A DNA stretch of 64,000 bases from JBAXTZ01 sp037129925 (GCA_037129925.1 JBAXTZ010000007.1:22854-86853), one strand, 5' to 3'; shown: positions 43,490 through 52,675, counted from the stretch's first letter. A program made the numbers and translations. The notes: generated by a model not told the origin, from the sequence alone.

Positions 43490-44439
43490 TCCGCTACCCC
43501 GTCTGCGGAAATCGCCATCAGCCGCTGCAACAACAGCTCCCGCCCGGCTAGCAGCTTTCGTACTGCCAAATTATTAGTATAGATCGTCGGTAGTTTTTCG
43601 GTTGGGTAAATTGGCTTGGCATAGGCGGCGGCAATCTGCGCCGCGGTCGTTTCATCTAACTGTCCGCTCTGATAGCCGTTGGCCCACAAGTAATACAGCG
43701 CTATCCGCATGTTATCCATCAACTCCACAGTTTCGCCAAGCGCCTTCAACCCATCCAGCGGTAGCTTTCGCATTTTGTGTTCGGCGCGCAAGAAATCATC
43801 CAGTTTGTCAATCTCGACAATCGCGCTTTTTAATCGCTCAAGGTCGCTTTCCTGCAATCGGTAGTTATTTAGCAAAATTTTCCGAACCAACTCCAGCAAT
43901 TCTACGGCAGTCGCCTCGATTTTCAGCGCTTGTTGCCGATGACCGCTGGCATCATTGCTCAAATACCAGCGACTGAGCAACAGAATAATAACGATTCCAA
44001 CCAGAGTATGCACCAACCGCCAACCGGAATAAACAAAAACATTCTCGTGGTTAGCGGCATTGTGATAAAAATACACCACCAAAAACATTGAGCCACCGGC
44101 GCTAATATACTCTTGCCAGTTAAACCGTTCAGCGATAAAGAAAATTAGCAAATAACCGACAATCGCAATCCAGGGATTCATCGGCAACGTGTAAGCCGCA
44201 ATCGTGCCGATGCCCAATCCGAAACAGGTCGCCCAAATCCGGCTGCGGGCGCTCTGCCAGGTATCCGAAATTCCGCTGCCGACACAGACGATAATCGTCA
44301 AAGCCTGATAAAAATAGTAATGCCCGCCTGTTCCCCAAGGAATCACCAACGCCAGCGCCAGGGTGACGAGAATTCCCAGCATTATCAAATGCAGTTTTTT
44401 GTCAGCAAACGTGCTCTTGACGACGGTCCAAGTTTGCAT
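43486..44439 (-). CDS. FUSC family membrane protein
   Basis: 317 residues. Membrane segments lie at about 17-160 ('LIMLGILVTLALALVIPWG', 'LVHTLVGIVIILLL'), with a conserved-looking 'SARSRIWATCFGLGIGT' loop typical of FUSC/YccS-like exporters, then a helical cytoplasmic domain. It begins two bases after the stop of the glutaredoxin-like gene and overlaps the next FUSC-like gene by 4. The three form an operon. Export of aromatic or other organic acids is the family role; the specific one is not visible. Confidence 0.75.
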   Translation of the reverse strand: MQTWTVVKSTFADKKLHLIMLGILVTLALALVIPWGTGGHYYFYQALTIIVCVGSGISDTWQSARSRIWATCFGLGIGTIAAYTLPMNPWIAIVGYLLIFFIAERFNWQEYISAGGSMFLVVYFYHNAANHENVFVYSGWRLVHTLVGIVIILLLSRWYLSNDASGHRQQALKIEATAVELLELVRKILLNNYRLQESDLERLKSAIVEIDKLDDFLRAEHKMRKLPLDGLKALGETVELMDNMRIALYYLWANGYQSGQLDETTAAQIAAAYAKPIYPTEKLPTIYTNNLAVRKLLAGRELLLQRLMAISADGVAE

Positions 44440-44440
44440 A

Positions 44441-44701
44441 TTAATTTAGCGCCTGCTCAAACACCGCGCGCACAACCGATTTTTCAACTTTACCTTCGTG
44501 AATTTTCACGCCGTCCACATAGAAACACGGCACATAGTAATAGTCAAAACCGCCGGCAAATTCGGTTTCTTTGGCTTCATCAATCAGTTGCAGCGAAATC
44601 TTGGCGAACTCCGGCCGTTCAGCCAGCAACTCAGCTATTATTCGTTGGGCTTTTTTACAATGCGGGCAATGCTCCAAAATAAATAATTGAATCTTTTTCA
44701 T
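44441..44701 (-). CDS. Glutaredoxin/thioredoxin-like small redox protein
   Basis: 86 residues with a C12-P-H-C15 active site in 'LEHCPHCKKAQR' and the cis-proline segment 'YVPCFYVDG'. CPHC is unusual for glutaredoxin (CPYC) and resembles DsbA or small anaerobic redox proteins. An extra Cys follows the cis-Pro. No signal peptide, so cytoplasmic. SD AGGAGAG. It is first in an operon with two FUSC-like genes; the functional link is unclear. Confidence 0.8.
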   Translation of the reverse strand: MKKIQLFILEHCPHCKKAQRIIAELLAERPEFAKISLQLIDEAKETEFAGGFDYYYVPCFYVDGVKIHEGKVEKSVVRAVFEQALN

Positions 44702-44734
44702 GTAATAACTCTCCTGCTTTCATAAGTTATTGCC

Positions 44735-44761
44735 AAAAAACCGCGCTGTTTCGGCGCGGTT
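44735..44761 (-). terminator. Terminator after the HD-GYP gene
   Basis: AACCGCGC/GCGCGGTT stem (44739-44746 with 44754-44761) followed by six Ts on the minus strand. Confidence 0.85.
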
Positions 44762-44776
44762 TGTTTAGCTTGATTT

Positions 44777-46522
44777 CTATTCCTTAATCATTGCGCACAT
44801 CTGATATTGTTGGCATATATCTTCGAAACACTCACAGAATATTTCAACCAGTGTCGGGTCAAACTGGATTCCCGAAGAATCGATAATTGTCCGTCGGCTC
44901 TTTTCCAGACTAAATGCTTGTTTGTAGCACCGTTCTGATACCAGCGCATCAAACACATCGGCTATCGCGACTATTCGCGCCGGTAGCGGAATGTTAGTAT
45001 TGCTTAGCTGTTCCGGATAACCACTACCATTCCAGCGTTCGTGATGATAACGGGCGACAATCCGGCTCATTTTTATAAAATCATTATCCGGATAATTTAC
45101 CGCCATTTCCTGCAACGTAATCGAACCGAGAATGGTGTGGGTTTTCATGATTTCATATTCGTCTACGGTATAGATGCCCTTTTTGCTCAAGACCGCGTCG
45201 CTAATACCCACTTTGCCGATATCGTGCATTGTGGCGGATATTTCCAATGTGTTTATAAATGTTTCATTAATCAACCCGGCGAATTCCGGGCGCTGCATAG
45301 CCTTTGTGGCGATTGTTTTACAGGTTGCAGCAACCCGAATCAGATGGTCGCCAGTATCTTTATCTCGGTATTCTGCCAGTTTTGCGAGCGACACTATTGT
45401 CCCCGCCTGCGAAGAAAGCAGTTTCCGATCACTATTCTTGCGCTCCTCAAATTCATCAATCAAATTTTGATGTAACGACTCAACTTCGTCAATAGTCTGA
45501 TTCAAGGCGTTTGCAAGGTCGGACAGCTCATCATCGCTACCGATTGCTAATCGCTCCTTTTTGTCACCTAGTTTACTCGCATCATAGTTTTCCAGATATT
45601 TTTCGATTTTTACAAATTTACTAAACAGTACTTTCCGAGCGACTAACAAGAATAATAGTATCGCCAGAAACAAAAATAGCAACACGAACAGCATAAATTG
45701 GCGCATTTTTTCATAACCATCGGTGTTGGTTTTTACAACCGCGCTGACAAATAACGGCTTGTTTTCCGATGTCCAGAAAACAAAATAGCCGCTTTGCCGA
45801 CTGGAATCCGGGGCTGCATAAAAATTAAATGTCCGGTTTTGGTCGATTTGATCAGTTTTTAGCCAAGGCGGACCGTTAGGGCTTAACTCCAGCTGAACGT
45901 CTTTGACCGCACTCTTGCGAAGAACCGCCGCAAAAAATTCCGTGTCGATTTTTTTACCAAACAACAAATACCCTCTTGGTTCACCCTTGCCGTCGCCTGG
46001 TAACACCGGCGCGATTGCCACTAGAACCAATTTATTATCATAATTTACTACACCCTGAAAAATGCCGTCTCGGCTTGCGGCTATTGCAGAACGTAGCGCT
46101 CCGCCGGTTGCAAAATAAGCTGCGGATTTTTGCTGATCGGCAAAGCCACTATCGCTTTCTTGCCCGGAAGCCACGCTTAACAATTTTTTTCCGTTGTTGT
46201 CAAAAATCGCCATATAATCAACGCCAAGCTTCACCAGCGACAAAGACTTCGACTTACCGTACTGCTCTGAAAATTCCAGGTTTTTGCTGCCGACGAAATT
46301 ATAGGCCTCGTCCCAGAACCCCCAATCATTACACAGCGTAACCAGCACTTGCTGTTCCTGACCAAATGCCGCCTGTACCTGGGATATTTTTTCCTTATAC
46401 TCGACGTTTTCGTGCTCCAAAGTGCCTTGAATCCAAAAAATATAGCCGAAATATGCCAGCGCTACTATCAATATCGCCGCCATGCCTATCAGACTGATAG
46501 TCAAACTATTCTTTATCTTCAT
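44777..46522 (-). CDS. Membrane c-di-GMP phosphodiesterase: CHASE4-like sensor, HAMP, HD-GYP
   Basis: 581 residues. Membrane segments at 8-31 and 276-296 enclose a periplasmic sensor of CHASE4 type ('NDWGFWDEAYNF', 65-76). HAMP-like linker about 297-350, then a short coiled coil. The HD-GYP domain covers 372-570: H433-D434 ('MHDIGKVGISD') and 'HHERWNGSGYP' (493-503). It hydrolyses c-di-GMP in response to an extracytoplasmic signal. c-di-GMP often controls TPS adhesins and buoyancy-to-surface choices, so a link to the exoprotein is possible but unproven. Its promoter overlaps the end of the upstream gene. Confidence 0.92.
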   Translation of the reverse strand: MKIKNSLTISLIGMAAILIVALAYFGYIFWIQGTLEHENVEYKEKISQVQAAFGQEQQVLVTLCNDWGFWDEAYNFVGSKNLEFSEQYGKSKSLSLVKLGVDYMAIFDNNGKKLLSVASGQESDSGFADQQKSAAYFATGGALRSAIAASRDGIFQGVVNYDNKLVLVAIAPVLPGDGKGEPRGYLLFGKKIDTEFFAAVLRKSAVKDVQLELSPNGPPWLKTDQIDQNRTFNFYAAPDSSRQSGYFVFWTSENKPLFVSAVVKTNTDGYEKMRQFMLFVLLFLFLAILLFLLVARKVLFSKFVKIEKYLENYDASKLGDKKERLAIGSDDELSDLANALNQTIDEVESLHQNLIDEFEERKNSDRKLLSSQAGTIVSLAKLAEYRDKDTGDHLIRVAATCKTIATKAMQRPEFAGLINETFINTLEISATMHDIGKVGISDAVLSKKGIYTVDEYEIMKTHTILGSITLQEMAVNYPDNDFIKMSRIVARYHHERWNGSGYPEQLSNTNIPLPARIVAIADVFDALVSERCYKQAFSLEKSRRTIIDSSGIQFDPTLVEIFCECFEDICQQYQMCAMIKE

Positions 46523-46636
46523 ACTGCTTTCACCTGTCTTTCAACAGTTCCTCGCGCTTCAGGAAATTGCGAACTTTTCACAAATACTCCAACTGTTCGT
46601 TAAAATCTTCTGATAAGATTGTACCACGCCCGGCTG

Positions 46637-46664
46637 ATTATACAAACTAAAACAATGTCAACAA
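46637..46664 (-). promoter_or_regulatory. Promoter of the HD-GYP gene
   Basis: TTGTTG (46664-46659), 16-base spacer, TATAAT (46642-46637). A TTGACA nearby is only 13 bases from the -10. The -35 lies inside the last codons of the ANT-Nudix gene. Leader of about 105 bases. Confidence 0.5.
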
Positions 46665-47941
46665 GTTAACGATTTAGCAATGCATCGCCGTACTCCTGCC
46701 ACAATATTGTGATTTAGCAGTTCATAGGCTTGTTCGGGCATAACAAAACGAAAATCGACGATTTCCTGACCATCGATTTTGATGCTTTCAATCTCAATAG
46801 TTGTTAAACAGGCTGCCCGAAAAGTAAAATGAATTCGCTCCGGATATTCCACCGTCGACGGCAACCATTCCACGTCCGCCAACTCCGGAACAATATTCAA
46901 GCCAATTTCCTCATACACCTCGCGCGCACAAGCATCCACCGGCGATTCATCGGCTTCAACTATCCCGCCGGGCAATCCCCAATAGGGTTTATAACTTGGC
47001 TTGACAATCAACAGCTCGCCGGACTGGTTAAACAACAAAATTTTAGCGGCAATTAGTTTCTTAGGCAAACTGTCATAATATCTTTTACTTGAAACTGACT
47101 GCTCGCTTTCATGAATACTCGATAAATATCTAGTCACATTAATATCATCCTGCAACGGATATTGACAACCAAGTTGTTCAGCAACTTCCCTGCCGATGCG
47201 GCGAATAAGTTTTTGCGAATTGCTCAGCGCCTGCCAATATTGCTCGCAATCGGCTCCGGCATAGATGCCCAAATATTCCGCATAAACATCTTCTGGTAAA
47301 AACCGTTTTAGCCATTTACAGTTTGCGCCGACATTAATGCACCAGTTGTAGCGAATACCAATATACCATGACAACAGCTGCTCAATGTTGTCCTGTATCA
47401 ACATCAACGCGTGTTTGGCGTACGGCAACTCATCCCGCAGCAACCCTTTGGCGACATAGGCCTGCAACCACCACAATTCATTCAACACCGCGTCAAACTG
47501 TTTTTCCGTCGGTTTTTTTACGTGCCAGCCGCGGTCGTCCGGCGGCGATAACTGCCCGCAGCGGTTGTCTTTGTCGAGCAACACTTTTGTCAAGGTATCC
47601 TCGTTGACAATTTCATCAAGATATTCGAGCGGTTTAAAAGACAAATCAATGCGAACACCATCGAAAAATTGTAGCAAAAATGTCTGCGTGACCTGATTGC
47701 CGCTCTGCATTGGATTTTCAAGTTGTTGCTTTATCACCAGTTCACCAAAACGATTTATCCAGCTCTGGTCACTCACAAATTTTTCTGCATAACTAACAGC
47801 AAACACAATATCAAAGTCCCGATAGCAATCGGCTGGCGCTTGTGAATTAACCCGCGAACCGTTCATGCTCACCACTCGGACGGCTTCTTCTTCCCGGGCA
47901 AAATCCAACAACAGTGTTAGTACGTCTAATTCACTCCGCAT
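46658..47941 (-). CDS. ANT(6)-like nucleotidyltransferase fused to a Nudix hydrolase
   Basis: 427 residues. Residues 1-285 resemble aminoglycoside 6-adenylyltransferase (AadK/ANT(6)): N27-G-S-R30, D42-F-D44 and the third acidic residue in 'VRIDLSF' (D99), plus the C-terminal helical region 'WYIGIRYNW'. Residues 293-425 are a Nudix domain with the full box G326-x5-E332-x7-R340-E-V-Y-E-E-I-G347. ANT uses ATP to adenylylate a hydroxyl; a Nudix partner could remove pyrophosphate-linked by-products or act on another nucleotide. The pairing in one chain is unusual. It overlaps phzF-like gene by 16 bases. Whether it modifies streptomycin is unknown. Confidence 0.85.
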   Translation of the reverse strand: MRSELDVLTLLLDFAREEEAVRVVSMNGSRVNSQAPADCYRDFDIVFAVSYAEKFVSDQSWINRFGELVIKQQLENPMQSGNQVTQTFLLQFFDGVRIDLSFKPLEYLDEIVNEDTLTKVLLDKDNRCGQLSPPDDRGWHVKKPTEKQFDAVLNELWWLQAYVAKGLLRDELPYAKHALMLIQDNIEQLLSWYIGIRYNWCINVGANCKWLKRFLPEDVYAEYLGIYAGADCEQYWQALSNSQKLIRRIGREVAEQLGCQYPLQDDINVTRYLSSIHESEQSVSSKRYYDSLPKKLIAAKILLFNQSGELLIVKPSYKPYWGLPGGIVEADESPVDACAREVYEEIGLNIVPELADVEWLPSTVEYPERIHFTFRAACLTTIEIESIKIDGQEIVDFRFVMPEQAYELLNHNIVAGVRRCIAKSLTC

Positions 47942-48720
47942 AAGTTTATTTCCCCGATCATATACAGAACTGCTTGACCAGTTATTAGCACGCGATCACC
48001 GCGCACCGTACACAACAAAGTTCCGCCGCGCTTGGACAGTTGTTTGGCGTTCAGCCGCTTTCGCCCCAACTTTTCACTCCAATAAGGTGCGAGCATACAA
48101 TGTGCCGAACCGGTAACCGGATCCTCGTCGATACCGATATTGGGCGCAAAAAACCGCGAAACAAAATCACAGTCCTCACCTACCGCCGTGATGACTACGC
48201 CCCGGGTCGCCAAACCCTTCAAAACGCCAAAATCCGGTTGACAGCGCCGAACATCGCTCTCAGTTGGCATTACAACTACATAGTCTATGCCACTAAATAC
48301 CTTTACCGGCGCAAATCCCAAGCCCCGGGAAATAATGTCCTTTTCCGTATCATCATCGTTCAACACACACACCGGAAAATCCAACGTAATCCCGTCCGCG
48401 GCATTCATCGCCTTGAGCGTTCCGCTGTTGCTATGAAAAGTTATTTGCTGTTCCTCAATATCTAGATAATTGAATATTACAAAGGCGCTAGCCAGTGTCG
48501 CGTGACCGCACAAATCAACTTCCGCAAGCGGCGTAAACCAGCGGATATGATAGCCATCATTTTTTTTGACGAAAAAGGCAGTTTCCGACAGATTGTTTTC
48601 GTAAGCAATGCTTTGCATTAAGCTATCATCCAGCCAATCTGCCAACGGGCAGACAGCCGCCGGATTGCCGCCAAACATTTGCGTTGTAAACGCATCGACC
48701 TGATAGATTACTGTTTTCAT
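47926..48720 (-). CDS. PhzF family isomerase-like protein
   Basis: 264 residues of the diaminopimelate-epimerase fold. 'YQVDAFTTQMFGGNPAAV' (5-22) and 'NNLSETAFF' with catalytic Glu46, 'FTPLAEVDLCGHATLA' and 'DEDPVTGSAHCMLAPYW' are family hallmarks. Family members isomerise or epimerise small metabolites; it does not imply phenazine synthesis, as no other phz genes are here. SD GAGAGG. It overlaps the ANT-Nudix gene at its 3' end. Confidence 0.9.
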   Translation of the reverse strand: MKTVIYQVDAFTTQMFGGNPAAVCPLADWLDDSLMQSIAYENNLSETAFFVKKNDGYHIRWFTPLAEVDLCGHATLASAFVIFNYLDIEEQQITFHSNSGTLKAMNAADGITLDFPVCVLNDDDTEKDIISRGLGFAPVKVFSGIDYVVVMPTESDVRRCQPDFGVLKGLATRGVVITAVGEDCDFVSRFFAPNIGIDEDPVTGSAHCMLAPYWSEKLGRKRLNAKQLSKRGGTLLCTVRGDRVLITGQAVLYMIGEINLCGVN

Positions 48721-48806
48721 ATTTACCTCTCTTGTTGTTAATTGGTATTGCGATTTTCGGGGTACTTTTGCATATTTGCAGAGCGGATTTTTGAATACTG
48801 GTTAGC

Positions 48807-49619
48807 TCAGACATAGATAGTTTCCTCAATATATTCTATCGCTTTTCGCAACTCCGTGGCTATCGCACTGCCGTCAGTACAATTCCCGACGCCGGGACTG
48901 GCGAAATCCAGCTCCAGCGTCAACAACCCGTCATAGCCGTCGGCGTTAACGTGCCTGAGGAATTCCCGCAATGGCAGTTCGCCGAGACCAGGAGCGAGAT
49001 GCTGAATGCCCTTTCCAAAACTGGTACGGCTTTTGCCCGGCAAATAGTCGCTCAAGTGAATATTCCGGATATACGGGCGAAACATTTCGTAGCCACGAAA
49101 TATGTCCACACCGTTATCGGCACAATGCGTAGTGTCAAAAGTCATCGGTAGTGGATTCTTTTCCAAGCATTGTAACAACTCATCATAACGACAGAGAACC
49201 GTCGGCAATCCGGCAGGATAATTTTCGGTAGCAACCGGAATGTTGCCAAAGCTGTTAAAAAAGCCAATAGTTTCCAAATGATCAGCATCGTTGCAAACAA
49301 ATACTCCCTGCGGTTTAATCGGGGTAAAATGACTGGTAACCAGTTGCGCGCCAAAATATTCGGCAAGCCTCAGCGAACGTTCGACCGTGGCACGTTCTTC
49401 GTATCCAAATTTTGGCAGCCAGATGCGCTGAAAAGCGTGCACGCTGCTCACCGCTAAATTGTGTTTTTCGATGACCGCGATGATTTCTTCATCGGACATC
49501 CCCGCAACTACCTGATTCATTAGCAGTTCAATATTCATACAACCGCTGGCAGCGATAATGCCAAACAGTTCGTCGCTCTTCATTGTGTAGCAGAAACCAG
49601 TTGAAATTGATAGTTTCAT
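48807..49619 (-). CDS. Sugar phosphate isomerase/epimerase-like TIM barrel (AP endonuclease 2 family)
   Basis: 270 residues. Metal-site pattern of the family: Glu in 'IPVATENYP', 'FDTTHCADNG', 'IRNIHLSDY' and a final Glu in 'GLLTLELDFASPG'. Starts 'MKLSISTGFCY'. Such enzymes isomerise keto sugars or inositol derivatives using a divalent metal. The substrate is not deducible from neighbours. It lies 15 bases after the PPOX gene and 86 before the PhzF gene. Confidence 0.8.
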   Translation of the reverse strand: MKLSISTGFCYTMKSDELFGIIAASGCMNIELLMNQVVAGMSDEEIIAVIEKHNLAVSSVHAFQRIWLPKFGYEERATVERSLRLAEYFGAQLVTSHFTPIKPQGVFVCNDADHLETIGFFNSFGNIPVATENYPAGLPTVLCRYDELLQCLEKNPLPMTFDTTHCADNGVDIFRGYEMFRPYIRNIHLSDYLPGKSRTSFGKGIQHLAPGLGELPLREFLRHVNADGYDGLLTLELDFASPGVGNCTDGSAIATELRKAIEYIEETIYV

Positions 49620-49634
49620 CCTTTAACCCGCCTC

Positions 49635-50099
49635 TCAGTCAATCTCATATTTTTCCACACGGGCGCACTTGGTCACGATATCCAGAAACCAGCGCTGCGG
49701 TTTACCGTCCTGATACTTCCATAGTGTGACAAACTGCGGCTCGACTCTGAACAACACCGTGGTTTTCAAGTGACTGTAAGCTGCATAAGAGCCGGGATGA
49801 ATTTTGCGGTACTGCTCCCGGAAAAACTCGTTCTTCTCACCAAACGAGCGTCCTTCAGCATAAGCCCAGCCTTCAATCTGAACATTGTCAAAACACAGCG
49901 CGACATTAGGGTTGGCGCTAATCTGCTCATATTTTAAAAATTCGCTATCGGTCTGAAAATAAATCGTCAGTCCGAAATTCACTACGCTCATCGTCCGTGC
50001 AGTTACCCGGTCATTTTTTGAAGTCGCCAATACCATTTTCCCTTTAGCCGAAATGGCAGCTTCGACTTCTGCCCGCAGTGTTTCATAATCAATCAACAC
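49635..50099 (-). CDS. Pyridoxamine 5'-phosphate oxidase-like flavin-binding protein
   Basis: 154 residues with the split-barrel fold pattern 'KGKMVLATSKNDRVTARTMS', 'TIYFQTDSEFLKYEQISANP' and 'NVALCFDNVQIEG'. Family members bind FMN or F420 and reduce or oxidise small molecules. GTG start 50099 with AGGAAG nine bases upstream. A decayed copy of its C-terminal coding end is found at 56737-56796. Confidence 0.82.
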   Translation of the reverse strand: MLIDYETLRAEVEAAISAKGKMVLATSKNDRVTARTMSVVNFGLTIYFQTDSEFLKYEQISANPNVALCFDNVQIEGWAYAEGRSFGEKNEFFREQYRKIHPGSYAAYSHLKTTVLFRVEPQFVTLWKYQDGKPQRWFLDIVTKCARVEKYEID

Positions 50100-50168
50100 A
50101 ATTTTACTTCCTACACAAGTATAATAAGACGATTTCGAAATGTTGGTATTTACTCTTTAACCTTTCGT

Positions 50169-50747
50169 TCATTTCATTCCGAACATTATCGCTTCAACGC
50201 CGGCAATAATAATATGCAGCACTGCCATGTGGACTTCCTGAATTTTGTCGGAGGTTTCACCGGCTGCAATCAGCTCATAATCGCCGATGCCTTTGAGCGC
50301 CCCGCCGCTCTTGCCGAGTAAAGTTACAACCACTATGCCGCGCGCTTTGGCGGCTTGCACTGCTTTGATAATATTCGGCGAATTACCGCTGGTTGAAATT
50401 GCTATGAAAACATCTCCCGAAACACCGAACGCCTCGATGTCACGGGAAAAAATATCGTCAAAGCCGTAATCATTGCCAACACAGGTAATATGTGCCGGGT
50501 CAGCAAAACTGATCACCGGCAACGCCCGACGGTCTTTGCGAAACCTGCCGGTAAACTCTTCGGCAAAATGGATGGCATCGCAGGCACTGCCGCCATTACC
50601 GGCAATCATCGCTTTATTGCCACGGTTGAACGCGTCAGCCAACGTCTTGGCAATTTGTGCAATAACAGTGATATTATCCGGTTTGCTGAATTCGGCAAAG
50701 GCTTTTATTGTTGCGTCCCATTCTTTTTGAATTAAATTGGTATCCAT
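50169..50747 (-). CDS. gmhA: Phosphoheptose isomerase (sedoheptulose 7-phosphate isomerase)
   Basis: 192 residues from ATG 50747 (SD GGGGGT); a longer start at 50789 lies inside the upstream gene. Single SIS domain with 'AGNGGSACDAIHFAEEFTGR' and 'VFIAISTSGNSPNIIKAV', and the zinc-site region 'EVHMAVLHIII'. Converts sedoheptulose 7-phosphate to D-glycero-D-manno-heptose 7-phosphate, the first step to LPS-core or S-layer heptose. No hldE or gmhB follows here. Supports an organism with heptose-containing envelope glycan. Confidence 0.9.
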   Translation of the reverse strand: MDTNLIQKEWDATIKAFAEFSKPDNITVIAQIAKTLADAFNRGNKAMIAGNGGSACDAIHFAEEFTGRFRKDRRALPVISFADPAHITCVGNDYGFDDIFSRDIEAFGVSGDVFIAISTSGNSPNIIKAVQAAKARGIVVVTLLGKSGGALKGIGDYELIAAGETSDKIQEVHMAVLHIIIAGVEAIMFGMK

Positions 50748-50778
50748 TTCATCTACCCCCACATAATTTTCTAACTGG

Positions 50779-51225
50779 TCAGCAGACATTTTTCACAAAG
50801 CAAATCACCCGCTCCACTTCCTCAAAGCCGCAGTCTTTATGAAACTTCTCGCTGGCGGTGTTTGATGTCATACAGTCCGAGGCAAGTTGTTTACAACCGT
50901 TCGCTCTGGCAAACTCTTCGGCAACCTTAATCAAACTCTTGGCAATGCCTCTGCCGCGATACTCATCCAGCACATACACCGCTTCTACATACACAACCGG
51001 CGAACCGTCAGTACCGTTAACATAGTCGTTGCGAATCGAGGTATTAATGAAGCCGACATAATTGCCGTCAATTTCATACAAATATCCGGTTTCCTTGTTG
51101 TTGATCAAGAATTCCTGACAACTGGCCAACATTTCCGCGAAGGTGTGGTGTTCTCCGTACATCCCGAACGACAGCCGCGCCCATTCATTCAAATTTGATT
51201 TGTCAACTTTGACTACATTAGGCAT
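50779..51225 (-). CDS. AAC(6')-I-like GNAT acetyltransferase
   Basis: 148 residues, full-length. 'RNDYVNGTDGSPVVYVEAVY' and 'YRGRGIAKSLI' (acetyl-CoA loop), then 'LASDCMTSNTASEKFHKDCG' and 'RVICFVKNV' match the aminoglycoside 6'-N-acetyltransferase type I family closely. Chromosomal members of this family may or may not confer resistance. It immediately precedes gmhA, whose start lies 31 bases after this gene's stop. Confidence 0.85.
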   Translation of the reverse strand: MPNVVKVDKSNLNEWARLSFGMYGEHHTFAEMLASCQEFLINNKETGYLYEIDGNYVGFINTSIRNDYVNGTDGSPVVYVEAVYVLDEYRGRGIAKSLIKVAEEFARANGCKQLASDCMTSNTASEKFHKDCGFEEVERVICFVKNVC

Positions 51226-51276
51226 GTTCTAACCTCTTTCATCAGATTTATCCACATATTATACTTCGACAGCTCA

Positions 51277-51720
51277 TCACATCGAATAGATTTCAGTCCA
51301 GGCGTAACGATAGCCGACTGTTTCGGCGAGCATTAGTGACTTAATGTTGGTCAGCCATGTTGAATAGTAAGGAATACCGCTAATTTCATAAGTATAACGG
51401 GATATTTCTGCTACCAGATATTTTGCCAGACCATGATGGCGGCAATCCGTCGAAGTGGCAACGCCGATTTGGTACATACATTCGTTCTCTTTGCCGCAAG
51501 TAGCTAACGCATCCAGTTTTGAATCCGCGTATGCTGCCAGTGCAAATGAACCGGGGAAAGTCAGCCTTGATGTTGCCGGTTCAAATTCGGGCGACGCGTC
51601 AAATTCATTTATTTCCTCAGGAAGATAATATCTGAAAGAATAACCTTCAGGTTTAGCAATACTTCTAATTTCAATCAATCGCGCATATGCAGCAACAGCG
51701 CGGTCAGCGTCAGTCCGCAC
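51277..51720 (-). pseudogene. N-terminally truncated GNAT acetyltransferase
   Basis: The C-terminal GNAT half is intact: 'MYQIGVATSTDCRHHGLAKY' is the acetyl-CoA loop and 'IPYYSTWLTNIKSLMLAETV' the strand-helix that follows. Family members of this type are about 250-270 residues with an N-terminal domain of about 100, which is missing here. The open frame begins only within the 3' end of the Nudix gene and no SD is present. I read it as a gene remnant fused by deletion to the Nudix gene's end. Confidence 0.6.
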
Positions 51721-52214
51721 TTGATTTCATTGCGCTTAATCAACTCTTCAATCACTGGCAACCCGAACCAGGCACATTCGCTAACTTCGCTTTCGTCGAA
51801 ACTCGGCAACTTCTCAAACTCCGCATCCAGTTCGCCACAAACAATGACATATTCCTTATTAGAAATTCCGTTCATCGGATAATAGCGATGAATTTCTGAA
51901 AGATTATGAATATGATAGCCGCTTTCTTCAAACACTTCACGCGCCGCGGCAGCAATCGCCGACTCCCCGGGATCAACCATGCCCGCCGGAATTTCCCAGC
52001 CGTGCGTGCCAGTCGGATAGCGGTAAGCTTTCACTAGCAAAACTTCGTTTCGCTCATTAGTCACAACACAGCCAACGGCTGCATACTCGAAATCGACAAT
52101 ATGATAGCGTTCGATCAATGTCCCGTTCGGCGCAATTACCTTATCGGCAAACAAGTTCACCCACTTGCTGCGATAGACAACTTCGCGCGATATACGCTCA
52201 AACTTTTTTTCCAT
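51675..52214 (-). CDS. Nudix hydrolase, ADP-ribose pyrophosphatase type
   Basis: 179 residues from ATG 52214 (SD AGGAG; the frame is open to 52244). Nudix box 'GMVDPGESAIAAAAREVFEE' followed by SG. The upstream 'VDFEYAAVGCVVTNERNEVL' and 'YRYPTGTHGWEIPAG' match the NudF/ADP-ribose pyrophosphatase group. It hydrolyses nucleoside diphosphate sugars. It is one of three Nudix domains in the 46-57 kb region besides the ANT fusion. Confidence 0.87.
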   Translation of the reverse strand: MEKKFERISREVVYRSKWVNLFADKVIAPNGTLIERYHIVDFEYAAVGCVVTNERNEVLLVKAYRYPTGTHGWEIPAGMVDPGESAIAAAAREVFEESGYHIHNLSEIHRYYPMNGISNKEYVIVCGELDAEFEKLPSFDESEVSECAWFGLPVIEELIKRNEIKCGLTLTALLLHMRD

Positions 52215-52277
52215 CACTACTCCTGTTCTCAAAGTGATTGACAACGGGCTTTTTGTCTAAACACTATTAATACAAAT

Positions 52278-52652
52278 TCAGTTTTTCCATGGCGTCCCCT
52301 GATGAAATACCATCTGCCAACCTTTACCGGTTTTTCTCCATATCGAAGACCGCAGCGAAACAACACGACTATTATCTGGCATTTTTTTGTCCGTCGTGAA
52401 TGTCGCCAAAACAATATCTTCAGCTAATTGCTGAACCTGAAAATCAGAAACCAAAAATTCAACGCTGGCAATTTTTGTAGCTTCTGGCAACTGCTCTAAT
52501 ATGTCTTGTTTGCTATATTCCTCGCCCGAACTGCCAAACTCTTTGAAATCATCCGCCAGCAAAACATCCAACTTCTCTCGCGAAGAACGCACTTCTGAAG
52601 CCAACAGAGCTATTTCCAAATCATATATCAACTTATAAATATTTTCATTCAT
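52278..52652 (-). CDS. DUF4440/SnoaL-like small protein (NTF2 fold)
   Basis: 124 residues from ATG 52652 (SD AAGGTG). 'LLADDFKEFGSSGEEYSKQD' and 'WRKTGKGWQMVFHQGT' are the DUF4440 pattern of the NTF2-like fold. Such proteins bind or isomerise small molecules. Function here is unknown. It starts 23 bases after the HAD gene. Confidence 0.82.
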   Translation of the reverse strand: MNENIYKLIYDLEIALLASEVRSSREKLDVLLADDFKEFGSSGEEYSKQDILEQLPEATKIASVEFLVSDFQVQQLAEDIVLATFTTDKKMPDNSRVVSLRSSIWRKTGKGWQMVFHQGTPWKN

Positions 52653-52675
52653 ATATTCACCTTCAACACACGTTT

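Noticed and set aside
47926..48720. Phenazine biosynthesis
   Set aside because: Only a PhzF-fold protein is present; none of the other phz genes are nearby.
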